DNA of 18,389 nt, taken from positions 1 to 18,389 of the forward strand of contig JAAOYE010000036.1 of NCBI GenBank assembly GCA_018221175.1, in the 5' to 3' direction. The notes beneath the pieces were generated by a model. That model saw only the letters and a list, made by a program, of their open reading frames with translations, searched no databases and was not told the DNA's origin. The position numbers and the translations under genes were made by a program. Below are positions 1 to 6,157 of the stretch, one piece after another; positions within the stretch are counted from its first letter, which is position 1; every line of letters starts with the position of its first letter. Origin of the DNA: Candidatus Woesearchaeota archaeon. GTDB lineage: Archaea; Nanobdellota; Nanobdellia; Woesearchaeales; BM511.

Positions 1-212
1 AAAGGGTAGCTGTCTTTGAACTCTATCCTTACTCTTTGGGCGGTGCCGCCCGTGTTTTCAATCTGTATATAGGCTGTAATATAATCGCCTGGCTGCGCTG
101 GTGTTGGGTCATATCGCAGTAGGGTTGTCTTTAAGATAGGGGGTTCTGCAGCTGATACAAGCGTTATGCTTGCTAAAAGCAGCAGCAATATTGTTAATGT
201 TCTTAGTTTCAT
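1..212 (-). CDS. Secreted/surface protein, N-terminal part (COG1361-like), runs off the window
   Basis: An open frame of 70 codons runs leftward from ATG 210-212 off the window edge. The ATG follows a good Shine-Dalgarno sequence (GAGGTG, about 6 nt upstream). The start of the protein is a typical signal peptide: MKLR, then a Leu-rich stretch (TLTILLLLLASITLV) ending near SAA, with predicted cleavage around residue 22. The mature part (AQPGDYITAYIQIENTGGTAQ) has the look of the Ig-like CARDB/NEW3 beta-sandwich found in archaeal COG1361 envelope proteins. It lies downstream of an ABC ATPase gene in the same direction. That order (regulator, ATPase, COG1361-like protein, often then a permease) suggests an envelope export or lipoprotein-release system, but the permease is not visible here. 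The family call is an inference from a short fragment. Confidence 0.7.
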   Translation of the reverse strand, partial: MKLRTLTILLLLLASITLVSAAEPPILKTTLLRYDPTPAQPGDYITAYIQIENTGGTAQRVRIEFKDSYP

Positions 213-243
213 ATTTGCACCTCAACTCGTTTTAATTATACGA

Positions 244-260
244 AGCAATTTAAAATTGCT
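244..260 (-). promoter_or_regulatory. 17-bp palindrome over a TATA-like core
   Basis: AGCAATTT-A-AAATTGCT is a perfect dyad whose centre (TTTAAAA) resembles an archaeal TATA box. It lies about 40 bp upstream of the ATG of the partial secreted protein, so it could be a promoter with an overlapping operator. An RNA hairpin is an alternative. Confidence 0.4.
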
Positions 261-268
261 AGTATCCT

Positions 269-292
269 AAAAACTGATATTATTCAGTTTTT
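269..292 (-). terminator. Hairpin with U tract at the end of the ABC ATPase gene
   Basis: A perfect 9-bp inverted repeat (AAAAACTGA / TCAGTTTTT) with a 6-nt loop sits over the ATPase stop codon. On the leftward transcript it gives a hairpin ending in five U residues. This suggests (partial) termination or 3'-end stabilisation before the next gene, which has its own candidate promoter. Terminator function in archaea is not certain from such a structure. Confidence 0.35.
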
Positions 293-969
293 ATGAGTCT
301 TCCATCTCTTAAGCGTTCTATTCTATCTGCCTTTTTGGCAATGTTAGGATCGTGAGTTACTAGCACAATAGTCTTTTTTTCGACATCATGGAGTTTTTTT
401 AGGTAATCCATGACTGTTGTGCCTGTTTTTGTGTCAAGGTTTCCTGTAGGCTCATCAGCTAAAATAACATCTGGGTCGTTTGCAAGCGCTCGTGCGATTG
501 CTACTCTTTGCTGTTGTCCTCCTGAAAGTTCTGTTGGCAGGTGGTCCATCCTGTCTTTTAGCCCGACAAGGTCAAGGAGGTATTCTGCTCTTTGTGATTT
601 TTCTTTTTGATTTTTCCCTTGAAATGTCATGGGCAGCATTATGTTTCCTTTTGCTGATAGTGTGGGTATAAGGTTGAATTTTTGAAATATGAACCCTATT
701 TTTTGCCCTCTGATTTGTGCGAGGTCTGATTCGTGGAGTTTTGATATGTCTTTTCCTTCCAAATAGATTCTTCCTTTGCTTGGGACGTCAAGGCAGCCAA
801 TCATATTCATCGCGGTTGTCTTTCCTGAGCCTGATGGTCCCATTACTGCAATAAACTCTCCTTTGTGGACGTTAAGTGTTAGTCCTGTTAGTGCGTGGAC
901 TTTGACTTCGCCAACTTCGTATGTCTTCCATACGTTTTCAAGTTTTATAATGTGTTTTGCGTGTTTCAT
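280..969 (-). CDS. ABC transporter ATP-binding protein, LolD/MacB type
   Basis: 229 aa, the normal size of a stand-alone nucleotide-binding subunit. Motifs in order: Walker A GPSGSGKT (44-51), Q-loop Gln96, signature LSGGQQQR (148-155), Walker B VILADEP (168-174) with catalytic Glu173, D-loop GNLDT, and H-loop His206 in VTHD. The opening (LENVWKTYEVGEVKVHALTGL) and the IGFIFQKFNLIPTLSAKGNI segment are typical of the LolD/MacB/FtsE group. These work with FtsX-type permeases in lipoprotein release, export of surface molecules or mechanical signalling rather than ordinary solute uptake. The start overlaps the stop of the upstream regulator gene by 4 nt (ATGA), so the two are probably translationally coupled. 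No permease is in the window; it may lie to the left. The family call is secure, the substrate unknown. Confidence 0.95.
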   Translation of the reverse strand: MKHAKHIIKLENVWKTYEVGEVKVHALTGLTLNVHKGEFIAVMGPSGSGKTTAMNMIGCLDVPSKGRIYLEGKDISKLHESDLAQIRGQKIGFIFQKFNLIPTLSAKGNIMLPMTFQGKNQKEKSQRAEYLLDLVGLKDRMDHLPTELSGGQQQRVAIARALANDPDVILADEPTGNLDTKTGTTVMDYLKKLHDVEKKTIVLVTHDPNIAKKADRIERLRDGRLIKTE

Positions 970-1433
970 TCTAATTTTTCTATGAACGCTTTGAGCGCTT
1001 TTTCTAATTTAATCATTTGTGTGTAATAGTTTTGAATTATGGTTAATTTTTCTTTTTCTCTTTTATCAAGTTTTTCTTTTTCTTTGAGCTCTGTTATTTT
1101 TGGCAGCATTTTTTTGGCTGGATCTATCATTTTTTCTGTGACTATTTTCATTTTGTTTTTCTGGATGTTGATTAGGTCTTTGTCAACGTAGTAGAATACT
1201 TTTTTTGTTCCTGGCTTTTTTATTCTCTTTGCTACTCCAATGCCTTCCATGAGATTCATCTTGTTGGAAATTGATGCTAGTGAGTACCCTGTTCTTTTTG
1301 AGAGGTCTTCCATCGCGATTTCTTCTGGTTCTATGAATAATTGGGAATATAGTTTAGCAGAAAGAGAGTCAAAGCCAAGGCTTTTGTATATTCCTTCAAG
1401 GAAGTTTAGGAATTCTTGTTCGAAAGCTTTCAT
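966..1433 (-). CDS. GbsR/TrmB-like winged-helix transcriptional regulator
   Basis: 155 aa. Residues about 22-75 form a winged helix: 'SLSAKLYSQLFIEPEEIAMEDL', then the recognition segment 'TGYSLASISNKMNLMEGIGV', then a wing with KRIKKPGTKKVFYYV. This pattern matches the GbsR/MarR-like family (COG1510) and also resembles TrmB N-termini. Residues about 90-155 are Lys/Glu-rich helices, probably a coiled-coil dimerisation region. No effector domain is present. It is the first gene of a leftward unit and overlaps the ATPase start (ATGA), so it most likely controls the ABC operon and its own promoter. A dyad over its TATA region (1463-1485) is a plausible operator. It also faces the divergent surface-protein gene and could control it. 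Confidence 0.8.
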   Translation of the reverse strand: MKAFEQEFLNFLEGIYKSLGFDSLSAKLYSQLFIEPEEIAMEDLSKRTGYSLASISNKMNLMEGIGVAKRIKKPGTKKVFYYVDKDLINIQKNKMKIVTEKMIDPAKKMLPKITELKEKEKLDKREKEKLTIIQNYYTQMIKLEKALKAFIEKLE

Positions 1434-1462
1434 TTGTTTTCAATTTCACAACTTTTAATATT

Positions 1463-1485
1463 TTGTAAAAATTATAAATTTACAA
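1463..1485. promoter_or_regulatory. Inverted repeat over the regulator promoter, candidate operator
   Basis: TTGTAAA and TTTACAA are perfect 7-bp arms separated by 9 nt that contain the TATA-like TTATAAA. The centre is about 41 bp upstream of the regulator ATG (1433), where a TATA box for this gene would be expected. A dimeric GbsR/MarR-like protein binding here would block its own promoter. Autoregulation is inferred. Confidence 0.45.
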
Positions 1486-1518
1486 GTTTATATAGTTTCC
1501 GTTTAATATATTCTGTAG

Positions 1519-1536
1519 TATATAAATATTTATAAA
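1519..1536 (+). promoter_or_regulatory. TATA box of the surface-protein gene
   Basis: TATAAATATTTATA (1521-1534) is a strong, self-complementary TATA element. It predicts a transcript start near 1555 and a leader of about 40 nt carrying GGGGGAAAA (1581-1589) just before ATG 1594. GGGGG can pair with an archaeal CCUCC anti-SD with one G-U pair. Confidence 0.55.
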
Positions 1537-1593
1537 TAAAACTGCTGTTCTGTAACTACTGAATAATAACACTATCTGTTGGGGGAAAATTAA

Positions 1594-2964
1594 ATGAGAA
1601 AAATGTTCAAAGCTTTGGAAATATTTATCTACGCGCTTTTACTACTCATAACAGTGGCATCAGCAGCAAATGCTGCATGGACAATGCCATCATCTACAAC
1701 ACTTGGCGACGACAGCCAGGAAAGAGATGAATTTACACAATTATCATTATCAATAACAAATAGCGACAATTCTACAAGCATAACAAACATTCAAGCTAGT
1801 TTTTCAGAAACATCTACAAAATATGACGCAACTGACTTTAACATAACATTTGATATACCCTCATCAATAGACCCAAGCACTACTGGCACATTAACAGTGC
1901 ATTCATTTGTCCCATTAAACAAAAACTCAAAAAGAGAAAAAATAGGGGCAATTACACTTACAGCAGACCAGGGCAACAACTCTTTATCAAAAACTGTAGA
2001 ACTTTTCATGGAAGCAGAATCTAAACTTAGAATCGACCAGGTTGACATCACAATCGACGGAGATCAAGACGAAGATATAGATGAAAATGATGACCCAGAA
2101 GCAAAAAGAAAAGACGACGTAGAATTCATTGTAACTGTAGAAAACAGGTATAATGATAATGACAACGAATTTGAAATCGACACAGAAGTAACAATACAAA
2201 GCGACGCATTTGAAGATGAAAGAGACTCAGACAGCTCAGATATCGAAGGCGATGACAGCTATGATTTTGATGACTTTCAAACTTTTGAAGTTGATGACAA
2301 AGCAAAAGACAGAAAATATGACGTGACAATCACAGCAGAAGGAACTGATGGTTTTGGCGCAGAACACTTTGACGAGTTTAAGTTTGACCTAGATGTCAAA
2401 GTTGAAGACAGAGAAATCACAATTAGAGAAATAAACGTGTTTCCAGCACCTGTTTGTGCTGGCGAAAGCTTTAGAGTTGACATTGACTTTGAAAACACAG
2501 GAACAAGAGACCTAAACGATGCAGTATTATACATCGAGTTTGACGACCTTGCCATCACAAAAAAGATTTCAAACATAGATATCAGGGATGGAAAAGACAA
2601 AACAGAATCAGTAACGCTACTTATTCCTAAGGATACAGATGAAGGAACTTACTTTATGGATGTAACAGCATTCTACAAAGACTCAAGTTCAGCAGATACA
2701 GATAGAGAATCTGAACTAATAACAATCAGAGACTGCGACGACATGCCAAAAGAAGCAATTGTCCAGGAAGATGACACAAGCTTTGATATTGTCACGCCAA
2801 CAGCGCCTGCAGCAACCGGGATGGTGTTTGGAGTGTCAGCAGTAAGAAAAGCAAGCTTCTTTGACTCAAGCGCATATCTAACACTTTTAGTCTTTGCAAT
2901 CTTAGTTGTCCTTGTACTAATAGTTCTTCTATTAACACAAGGCAGAAAAGACGAACTTTATTAA
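1594..2964 (+). CDS. Acidic membrane-anchored cell-surface protein with Ig-like domains
   Basis: 456 aa with a signal peptide (hydrophobic core about 9-22, predicted cleavage after ANA at 27) and a C-terminal transmembrane helix at about 426-448 followed by a short charged tail. This is a type I arrangement with nearly the whole chain outside the cell. The ectodomain starts with a beta-rich region (30-145). A very acidic segment follows (about 152-235), with DGDQDEDIDEND at 156-167 resembling Ca2+-binding Asp repeats. A CARDB/COG1361-like module lies at about 275-380. The only two cysteines, Cys288 and Cys381, bracket that module and may form a disulphide. N-glycosylation sequons occur at Asn59, Asn83 and Asn128. 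It is divergent from the regulator-ABC unit, whose third gene is also a COG1361-like secreted protein, so a shared envelope role is likely. No exact family is recognised. Confidence 0.75.
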   Translation: MRKMFKALEIFIYALLLLITVASAANAAWTMPSSTTLGDDSQERDEFTQLSLSITNSDNSTSITNIQASFSETSTKYDATDFNITFDIPSSIDPSTTGTLTVHSFVPLNKNSKREKIGAITLTADQGNNSLSKTVELFMEAESKLRIDQVDITIDGDQDEDIDENDDPEAKRKDDVEFIVTVENRYNDNDNEFEIDTEVTIQSDAFEDERDSDSSDIEGDDSYDFDDFQTFEVDDKAKDRKYDVTITAEGTDGFGAEHFDEFKFDLDVKVEDREITIREINVFPAPVCAGESFRVDIDFENTGTRDLNDAVLYIEFDDLAITKKISNIDIRDGKDKTESVTLLIPKDTDEGTYFMDVTAFYKDSSSADTDRESELITIRDCDDMPKEAIVQEDDTSFDIVTPTAPAATGMVFGVSAVRKASFFDSSAYLTLLVFAILVVLVLIVLLLTQGRKDELY

Positions 2965-2971
2965 CCTCTTA

Positions 2972-2978
2972 TTTTTTT
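2972..2978 (+). terminator. T-rich run after the surface-protein gene
   Basis: Seven consecutive T residues lie 8 nt after the stop codon. Oligo-T tracts are the usual archaeal termination signal. No hairpin is needed or seen. Confidence 0.35.
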
Positions 2979-2989
2979 AACTTTTCAAA

Positions 2990-3547
2990 ATGACTAAACT
3001 AACATTAATCAGAGGAGATGATAAAGCAAAAGGGTTTCTAGAGGAAGGTGCAACGATTGTTGAATTTCTTCATAACATATTTATTTCAGGAATTGTATTT
3101 GAAGATTCTGATGATAATCCTTTTAGTGTTTATGATAGAAAACCAATAGCAGTTAATTCAGGCAATACAAAAGGGGATTACAGATATGTGTCATTTATTG
3201 GGAACCTAGAGGATGATGAAGTTGTCTACAGGTTAGATGCTTTAGCTGATGAAAAAATTCTTATTAAAAGTGATAAGTCTACAATAGGATTTGATATCAA
3301 TATTAAAGAGATGAGTTCAAATAATGGATTTTGCGAGCTTGTATATAATGGAACATTTGAAAACATCGTGAATGAGTTCACATTAGAAAGATATAACAAA
3401 TTTACTTATTTCCCAGAAAGATTAGAAGGAAAAGACTTAGAATTCACATTAAATGCACATAAAGAATTATCAAATCTTTTACAAGAACAAAGAAGAAAAA
3501 ATCTAAATTCACAAGCCAGAGAAATATGCAAATTCTATGACGGATAA
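2990..3547 (+). CDS. Hypothetical protein, 185 aa
   Basis: A clean open frame with ATG start, no signal peptide and no transmembrane segment, so probably cytoplasmic. Predicted beta-rich N-terminal two thirds (for example DYRYVSFIGNLEDDEVVYRLDAL) and a helical, basic C-terminus from about residue 150 (AHKELSNLLQEQRRKNLNSQAREICKF). Two cysteines (114 and 180) do not form a metal motif. I do not recognise the family. No Shine-Dalgarno is seen. A TATA-like TTTATTAA about 30 bp upstream overlaps the stop of the previous gene, which would fit a leaderless transcript. Its stop codon abuts the taw3 stop codon with no bases between. Codon use resembles its neighbours. Confidence 0.7.
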   Translation: MTKLTLIRGDDKAKGFLEEGATIVEFLHNIFISGIVFEDSDDNPFSVYDRKPIAVNSGNTKGDYRYVSFIGNLEDDEVVYRLDALADEKILIKSDKSTIGFDINIKEMSSNNGFCELVYNGTFENIVNEFTLERYNKFTYFPERLEGKDLEFTLNAHKELSNLLQEQRRKNLNSQAREICKFYDG

Positions 3548-4108
3548 TCACAGCGACTCCAAAAACTTTTTTGCTTTCTCTCCATTTCTTTTAAGCTTCT
3601 TATTTGCTTCATTTACCAATATGTTAATATAGTTTTTATCAACTAAAAGCCTGCCATCTTTAGAAATAGGCGCGTCAATTGATTCTGTGCTTGAGATTTC
3701 TATCATCACTCGCTTTTTTGTGGCCATGATGCCAGAACGCTTAAAACCTGCTGTTTTTGCCTTGTTTACAAGGATTTGTGCTGCGCTGACAGTTTTGCAG
3801 CAAACATGAAGTACAGCGCCTTCCTGTCTAAACCAAACAGTATCTTGTGGAAAATCATCTAGTGGCAAATCTTTTGGGCTTACTTTGTCATGTGTTGTGA
3901 AAAGCCACTTTGCATGGTCCTTTCTTCCTGATTTTGGGATCATGATAAGAACAATTCTTCCAGCACAGCTAGAAGTGGTGTAATAATTATTTTTAGAATT
4001 AATTTTGTCAATCAATTCTTTTATCTGCAAATCAACATTTCCTTTCTTTGAATTGTCAGGCTTGTAAAGTGCGGCCAAATACTTTTTTTTATCATTTTCA
4101 AAAGTCAT
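3548..4108 (-). CDS. taw3: tRNA(Phe) wybutosine-derivative methyltransferase Taw3
   Basis: 186 aa, the usual size of Tyw3/Taw3. It has the conserved motif SSCAGR (46-51), the 'GRKDHAKWLFTTHD' segment, 'VWFRQEGAVLHVCCKTVSAAQILVNKAKTAGFKRSGIM' spread over about 95-132, and 'RVMIEISSTESIDAPI' near 134-150, all typical of the family. Tyw3 proteins use S-adenosylmethionine to N4-methylate the tricyclic imidazopurine at position 37 of tRNA-Phe during wybutosine/wyosine synthesis. The family is confined to archaea and eukaryotes, which supports the archaeal origin of this segment. The other wyosine enzymes (Taw1, Taw2, Trm5) are not in the window. A TATA box (4127-4138) centred about 25 bp before the ATG, with no Shine-Dalgarno, implies a leaderless mRNA. 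Confidence 0.93.
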   Translation of the reverse strand: MTFENDKKKYLAALYKPDNSKKGNVDLQIKELIDKINSKNNYYTTSSCAGRIVLIMIPKSGRKDHAKWLFTTHDKVSPKDLPLDDFPQDTVWFRQEGAVLHVCCKTVSAAQILVNKAKTAGFKRSGIMATKKRVMIEISSTESIDAPISKDGRLLVDKNYINILVNEANKKLKRNGEKAKKFLESL

Positions 4109-4126
4109 ACGGTTGGAAACTTTGGC

Positions 4127-4153
4127 TTATTTAAAAAATTAACATTTAAATAT
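4127..4153. promoter_or_regulatory. Divergent TATA boxes for taw3 and the small membrane protein
   Basis: TTATTTAAAAAA (4127-4138) is centred about 25 bp upstream of taw3 ATG 4108. CATTTAAATATT (4143-4154) is centred about 26 bp upstream of ATG 4175. Both positions put the transcript start at or near the ATG, so both genes look leaderless. Confidence 0.6.
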
Positions 4154-4174
4154 TGTTTTCATATACCAATATCA

Positions 4175-4567
4175 ATGAGAGGGAAAAATTTTATTATAGG
4201 GTTATTGGTGTTTCACGCAATTATTTTTAGCATCTTATTTGAAAAGCTAAGACCTGTGATATTCCAATCAATAACACTGCTTACAATTCTCGCAATACCT
4301 TTATTTTTCATAATACTGCTCTTATCATTTTTTGGAGGGTTTAGGCTTTTTGCATTGCCAGGTGTAAAGCCAATATTTGTTTTACTTATCGTGCTCATAC
4401 TTTTAGGGGGTATCGGCGTGCCTGTCGGAAACGAAGTCCACAACCAGCTAACAAGCTCTGCGACAAAAGCAACTGACGTTTTTTTCACAAAAGAAGCACT
4501 TAATCTAAGCATGCTGTTGATTATCGGCGCATTTCTTTTCACTTATCTCTTATTAAAAAAAGGCTAG
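4175..4567 (+). CDS. Small four-helix membrane protein, unknown function
   Basis: 130 aa with four hydrophobic segments at about 5-22, 28-53, 66-83 and 110-127. Between the third and fourth lies a polar stretch (GNEVHNQLTSSATKATDVFFTKEAL). Short basic ends (MRGK... and ...LLKKG) suggest both termini are cytoplasmic. I do not recognise the family. Its TAG stop shares the tetranucleotide CTAG with the TAG stop of the convergent purF gene. A TATA box 26 bp before the ATG and no Shine-Dalgarno indicate a leaderless transcript. Confidence 0.7.
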   Translation: MRGKNFIIGLLVFHAIIFSILFEKLRPVIFQSITLLTILAIPLFFIILLLSFFGGFRLFALPGVKPIFVLLIVLILLGGIGVPVGNEVHNQLTSSATKATDVFFTKEALNLSMLLIIGAFLFTYLLLKKG

Positions 4568-6108
4568 CAAACTTTTTCTGCTTTTAGAACTCTTCCTGTG
4601 TCTTTTTTGCCCTTAAGGAAGTTCTCAAGACTGATTTGATAGAATTTTCGGCCTTCTTTTGTTGGATATTTGCAGTCAAGACATGCCATGCATATCTTAT
4701 CTTTAAGTCCTATCGAATTTCTTAGACCTTCATGAGTCATGTAAGTTAAGGAGTTTGCACCAAGGTCTTTTGCTATTTTCTCGCTTGTTTTATCGCTAAT
4801 CTCACCGCAAAACGCTTTTGTGTAGTGCGGAACTAAAAGCTCTGATTTTGTGCTCATGTCAATGCCATAAAAGCAAGGGCCCATTATCGCAGGGCATGTG
4901 ATTCTTAGGTGAACTTCTTTTGCACCGCCCTCTTTTTTAATGTACTTGATGATTTCTTTGACAGTTGTTGCTCTTACAATGCTGTCATCAACTAAAAACA
5001 CTTTTTTGTCTTTTAGGATTTCTCTAATGATAGTAAATTTGTTTTTGATAAGGTGCACTCTTGACTCTCCTTCGATAAAAGTTCTGCCAATATACCTGTT
5101 TCGAATAAGTCCTTCCATTAGAGGGATGCCAAGTTCAAATGCCATGGCCTCGGCTGCCGGCTTTGATGTGTCAGGGACAGGAACAACGATGTGGTCATTT
5201 GTTATTTTTCGCGTTTCTCTTTTCGCAAGTTCTTTTCCCAGCCGCCTTCTTGTGAGATATACAGACTTTTTGTCTATCACAGAGGATACATTTGCAAAGT
5301 AAATCCATTCAAACATGCAGTGTTTTGGTTTCTTGTTGTTTGCAAACTTGGAAATCTTCACTTTTCCGTCTTTAGCATAGAGAAGATGGCCTGGTTCAAG
5401 GTCTTTAAAATCAGAGATTCCCATGTTGATAAGAGCGCTTGACTCGCTTGCTACAAAAACACCTTCTTTATTCTCACCCCATACAAGAGGCCTAAAACCA
5501 AGAGGGTCTCTAACAGCAAAGATTTCTCCAAGAGCATTAATCATAGCAATGTTGTATGCTCCGTCAAACTTTTTTGATAGGTTTTTAAAAACATGTACAG
5601 GATTTGGTTTTTTGTCATGTCTAAGCTCTCTTGAAAGATTATGCATGATTACCTCTGTGTCAGAATCTAAAATCAGGTGGTAGTCATCTCTTTTCATCAG
5701 CTGTTTTTTTAAGTCAACGTAATTGGTGATTGTGCCATTAAAGCACATCGCAAACCATTTGTATTTTCTGCCGTGCTGGCGCTCAAATGGCTGGGCATAG
5801 GACTTGTCGTTTGAGCCGGCTGTAGCGTATCTGACATGGCCAATGCCTGCAGAGCCATTAAAAAGCTTATAGATTCTTTTCATCTTAAACTTCTGGCTTG
5901 TCCTAAATACTTCCTTTACAAGACCGATGTCTTTGTAGGTTTTTAGAATATGAGGGCGGGCATCATCAAACGTGGTGATGCCTGCAGAGAGTTGTCCTCT
6001 GTTTTGCATATTAATTAGAAGCTTATGGAGTGCTGGCGCGACATTTTTTTTTTTATTTTTATAAGAAACAGCGGCGATACCGCATGAGTGATAAACATTC
6101 TCAAGCAT
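4564..6108 (-). CDS. purF: Amidophosphoribosyltransferase (PurF), Fe-S type
   Basis: Transfers amide nitrogen from glutamine to PRPP, giving phosphoribosylamine, the first step of de novo purine synthesis. I place the start at ATG 6106-6108 (514 aa). A TATA box (6131-6140) is centred 27 bp upstream, and the longer reading from 6183 would add 25 unusual residues and overlap metK. From this start, Cys9 (HSCGIAAV) is the glutaminase nucleophile, exposed after removal of an 8-residue propeptide, as in Bacillus-type PurF. Family signatures include GIGHVRYAT, CFNGTITN, RDPLGFRPL, RNRYIGRTFI and the PRPP loop VFLVDDSIVRATT (370-382). Cysteines equivalent to the four [4Fe-4S] ligands of the Bacillus enzyme are present: Cys264 (HCMFEW), Cys412 (PCFYGID), Cys473 and Cys476 (CMAC). 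An oxygen-sensitive cluster protein is therefore likely. No other pur genes are in the window. Confidence 0.93.
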   Translation of the reverse strand: MLENVYHSCGIAAVSYKNKKKNVAPALHKLLINMQNRGQLSAGITTFDDARPHILKTYKDIGLVKEVFRTSQKFKMKRIYKLFNGSAGIGHVRYATAGSNDKSYAQPFERQHGRKYKWFAMCFNGTITNYVDLKKQLMKRDDYHLILDSDTEVIMHNLSRELRHDKKPNPVHVFKNLSKKFDGAYNIAMINALGEIFAVRDPLGFRPLVWGENKEGVFVASESSALINMGISDFKDLEPGHLLYAKDGKVKISKFANNKKPKHCMFEWIYFANVSSVIDKKSVYLTRRRLGKELAKRETRKITNDHIVVPVPDTSKPAAEAMAFELGIPLMEGLIRNRYIGRTFIEGESRVHLIKNKFTIIREILKDKKVFLVDDSIVRATTVKEIIKYIKKEGGAKEVHLRITCPAIMGPCFYGIDMSTKSELLVPHYTKAFCGEISDKTSEKIAKDLGANSLTYMTHEGLRNSIGLKDKICMACLDCKYPTKEGRKFYQISLENFLKGKKDTGRVLKAEKVC

Positions 6109-6130
6109 CTTAAAATAAGCGAATGGAAGT

Positions 6131-6140
6131 AATATATAAA
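6131..6140 (-). promoter_or_regulatory. TATA box of purF
   Basis: The leftward sequence TTTATATATT is centred 27 bp upstream of ATG 6108. This predicts a leaderless mRNA and decides between the two possible starts of PurF. It lies in the short gap after the metK gene. Confidence 0.6.
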
Positions 6141-6157
6141 GTTTTGGTTGAGTGCAC

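Noticed and set aside
2929..2964. C-terminal KDELY of the surface protein resembling a KDEL retention signal
   Set aside because: KDEL must be the last four residues and works only in eukaryotic ER retrieval. This is the short charged tail after a membrane helix.
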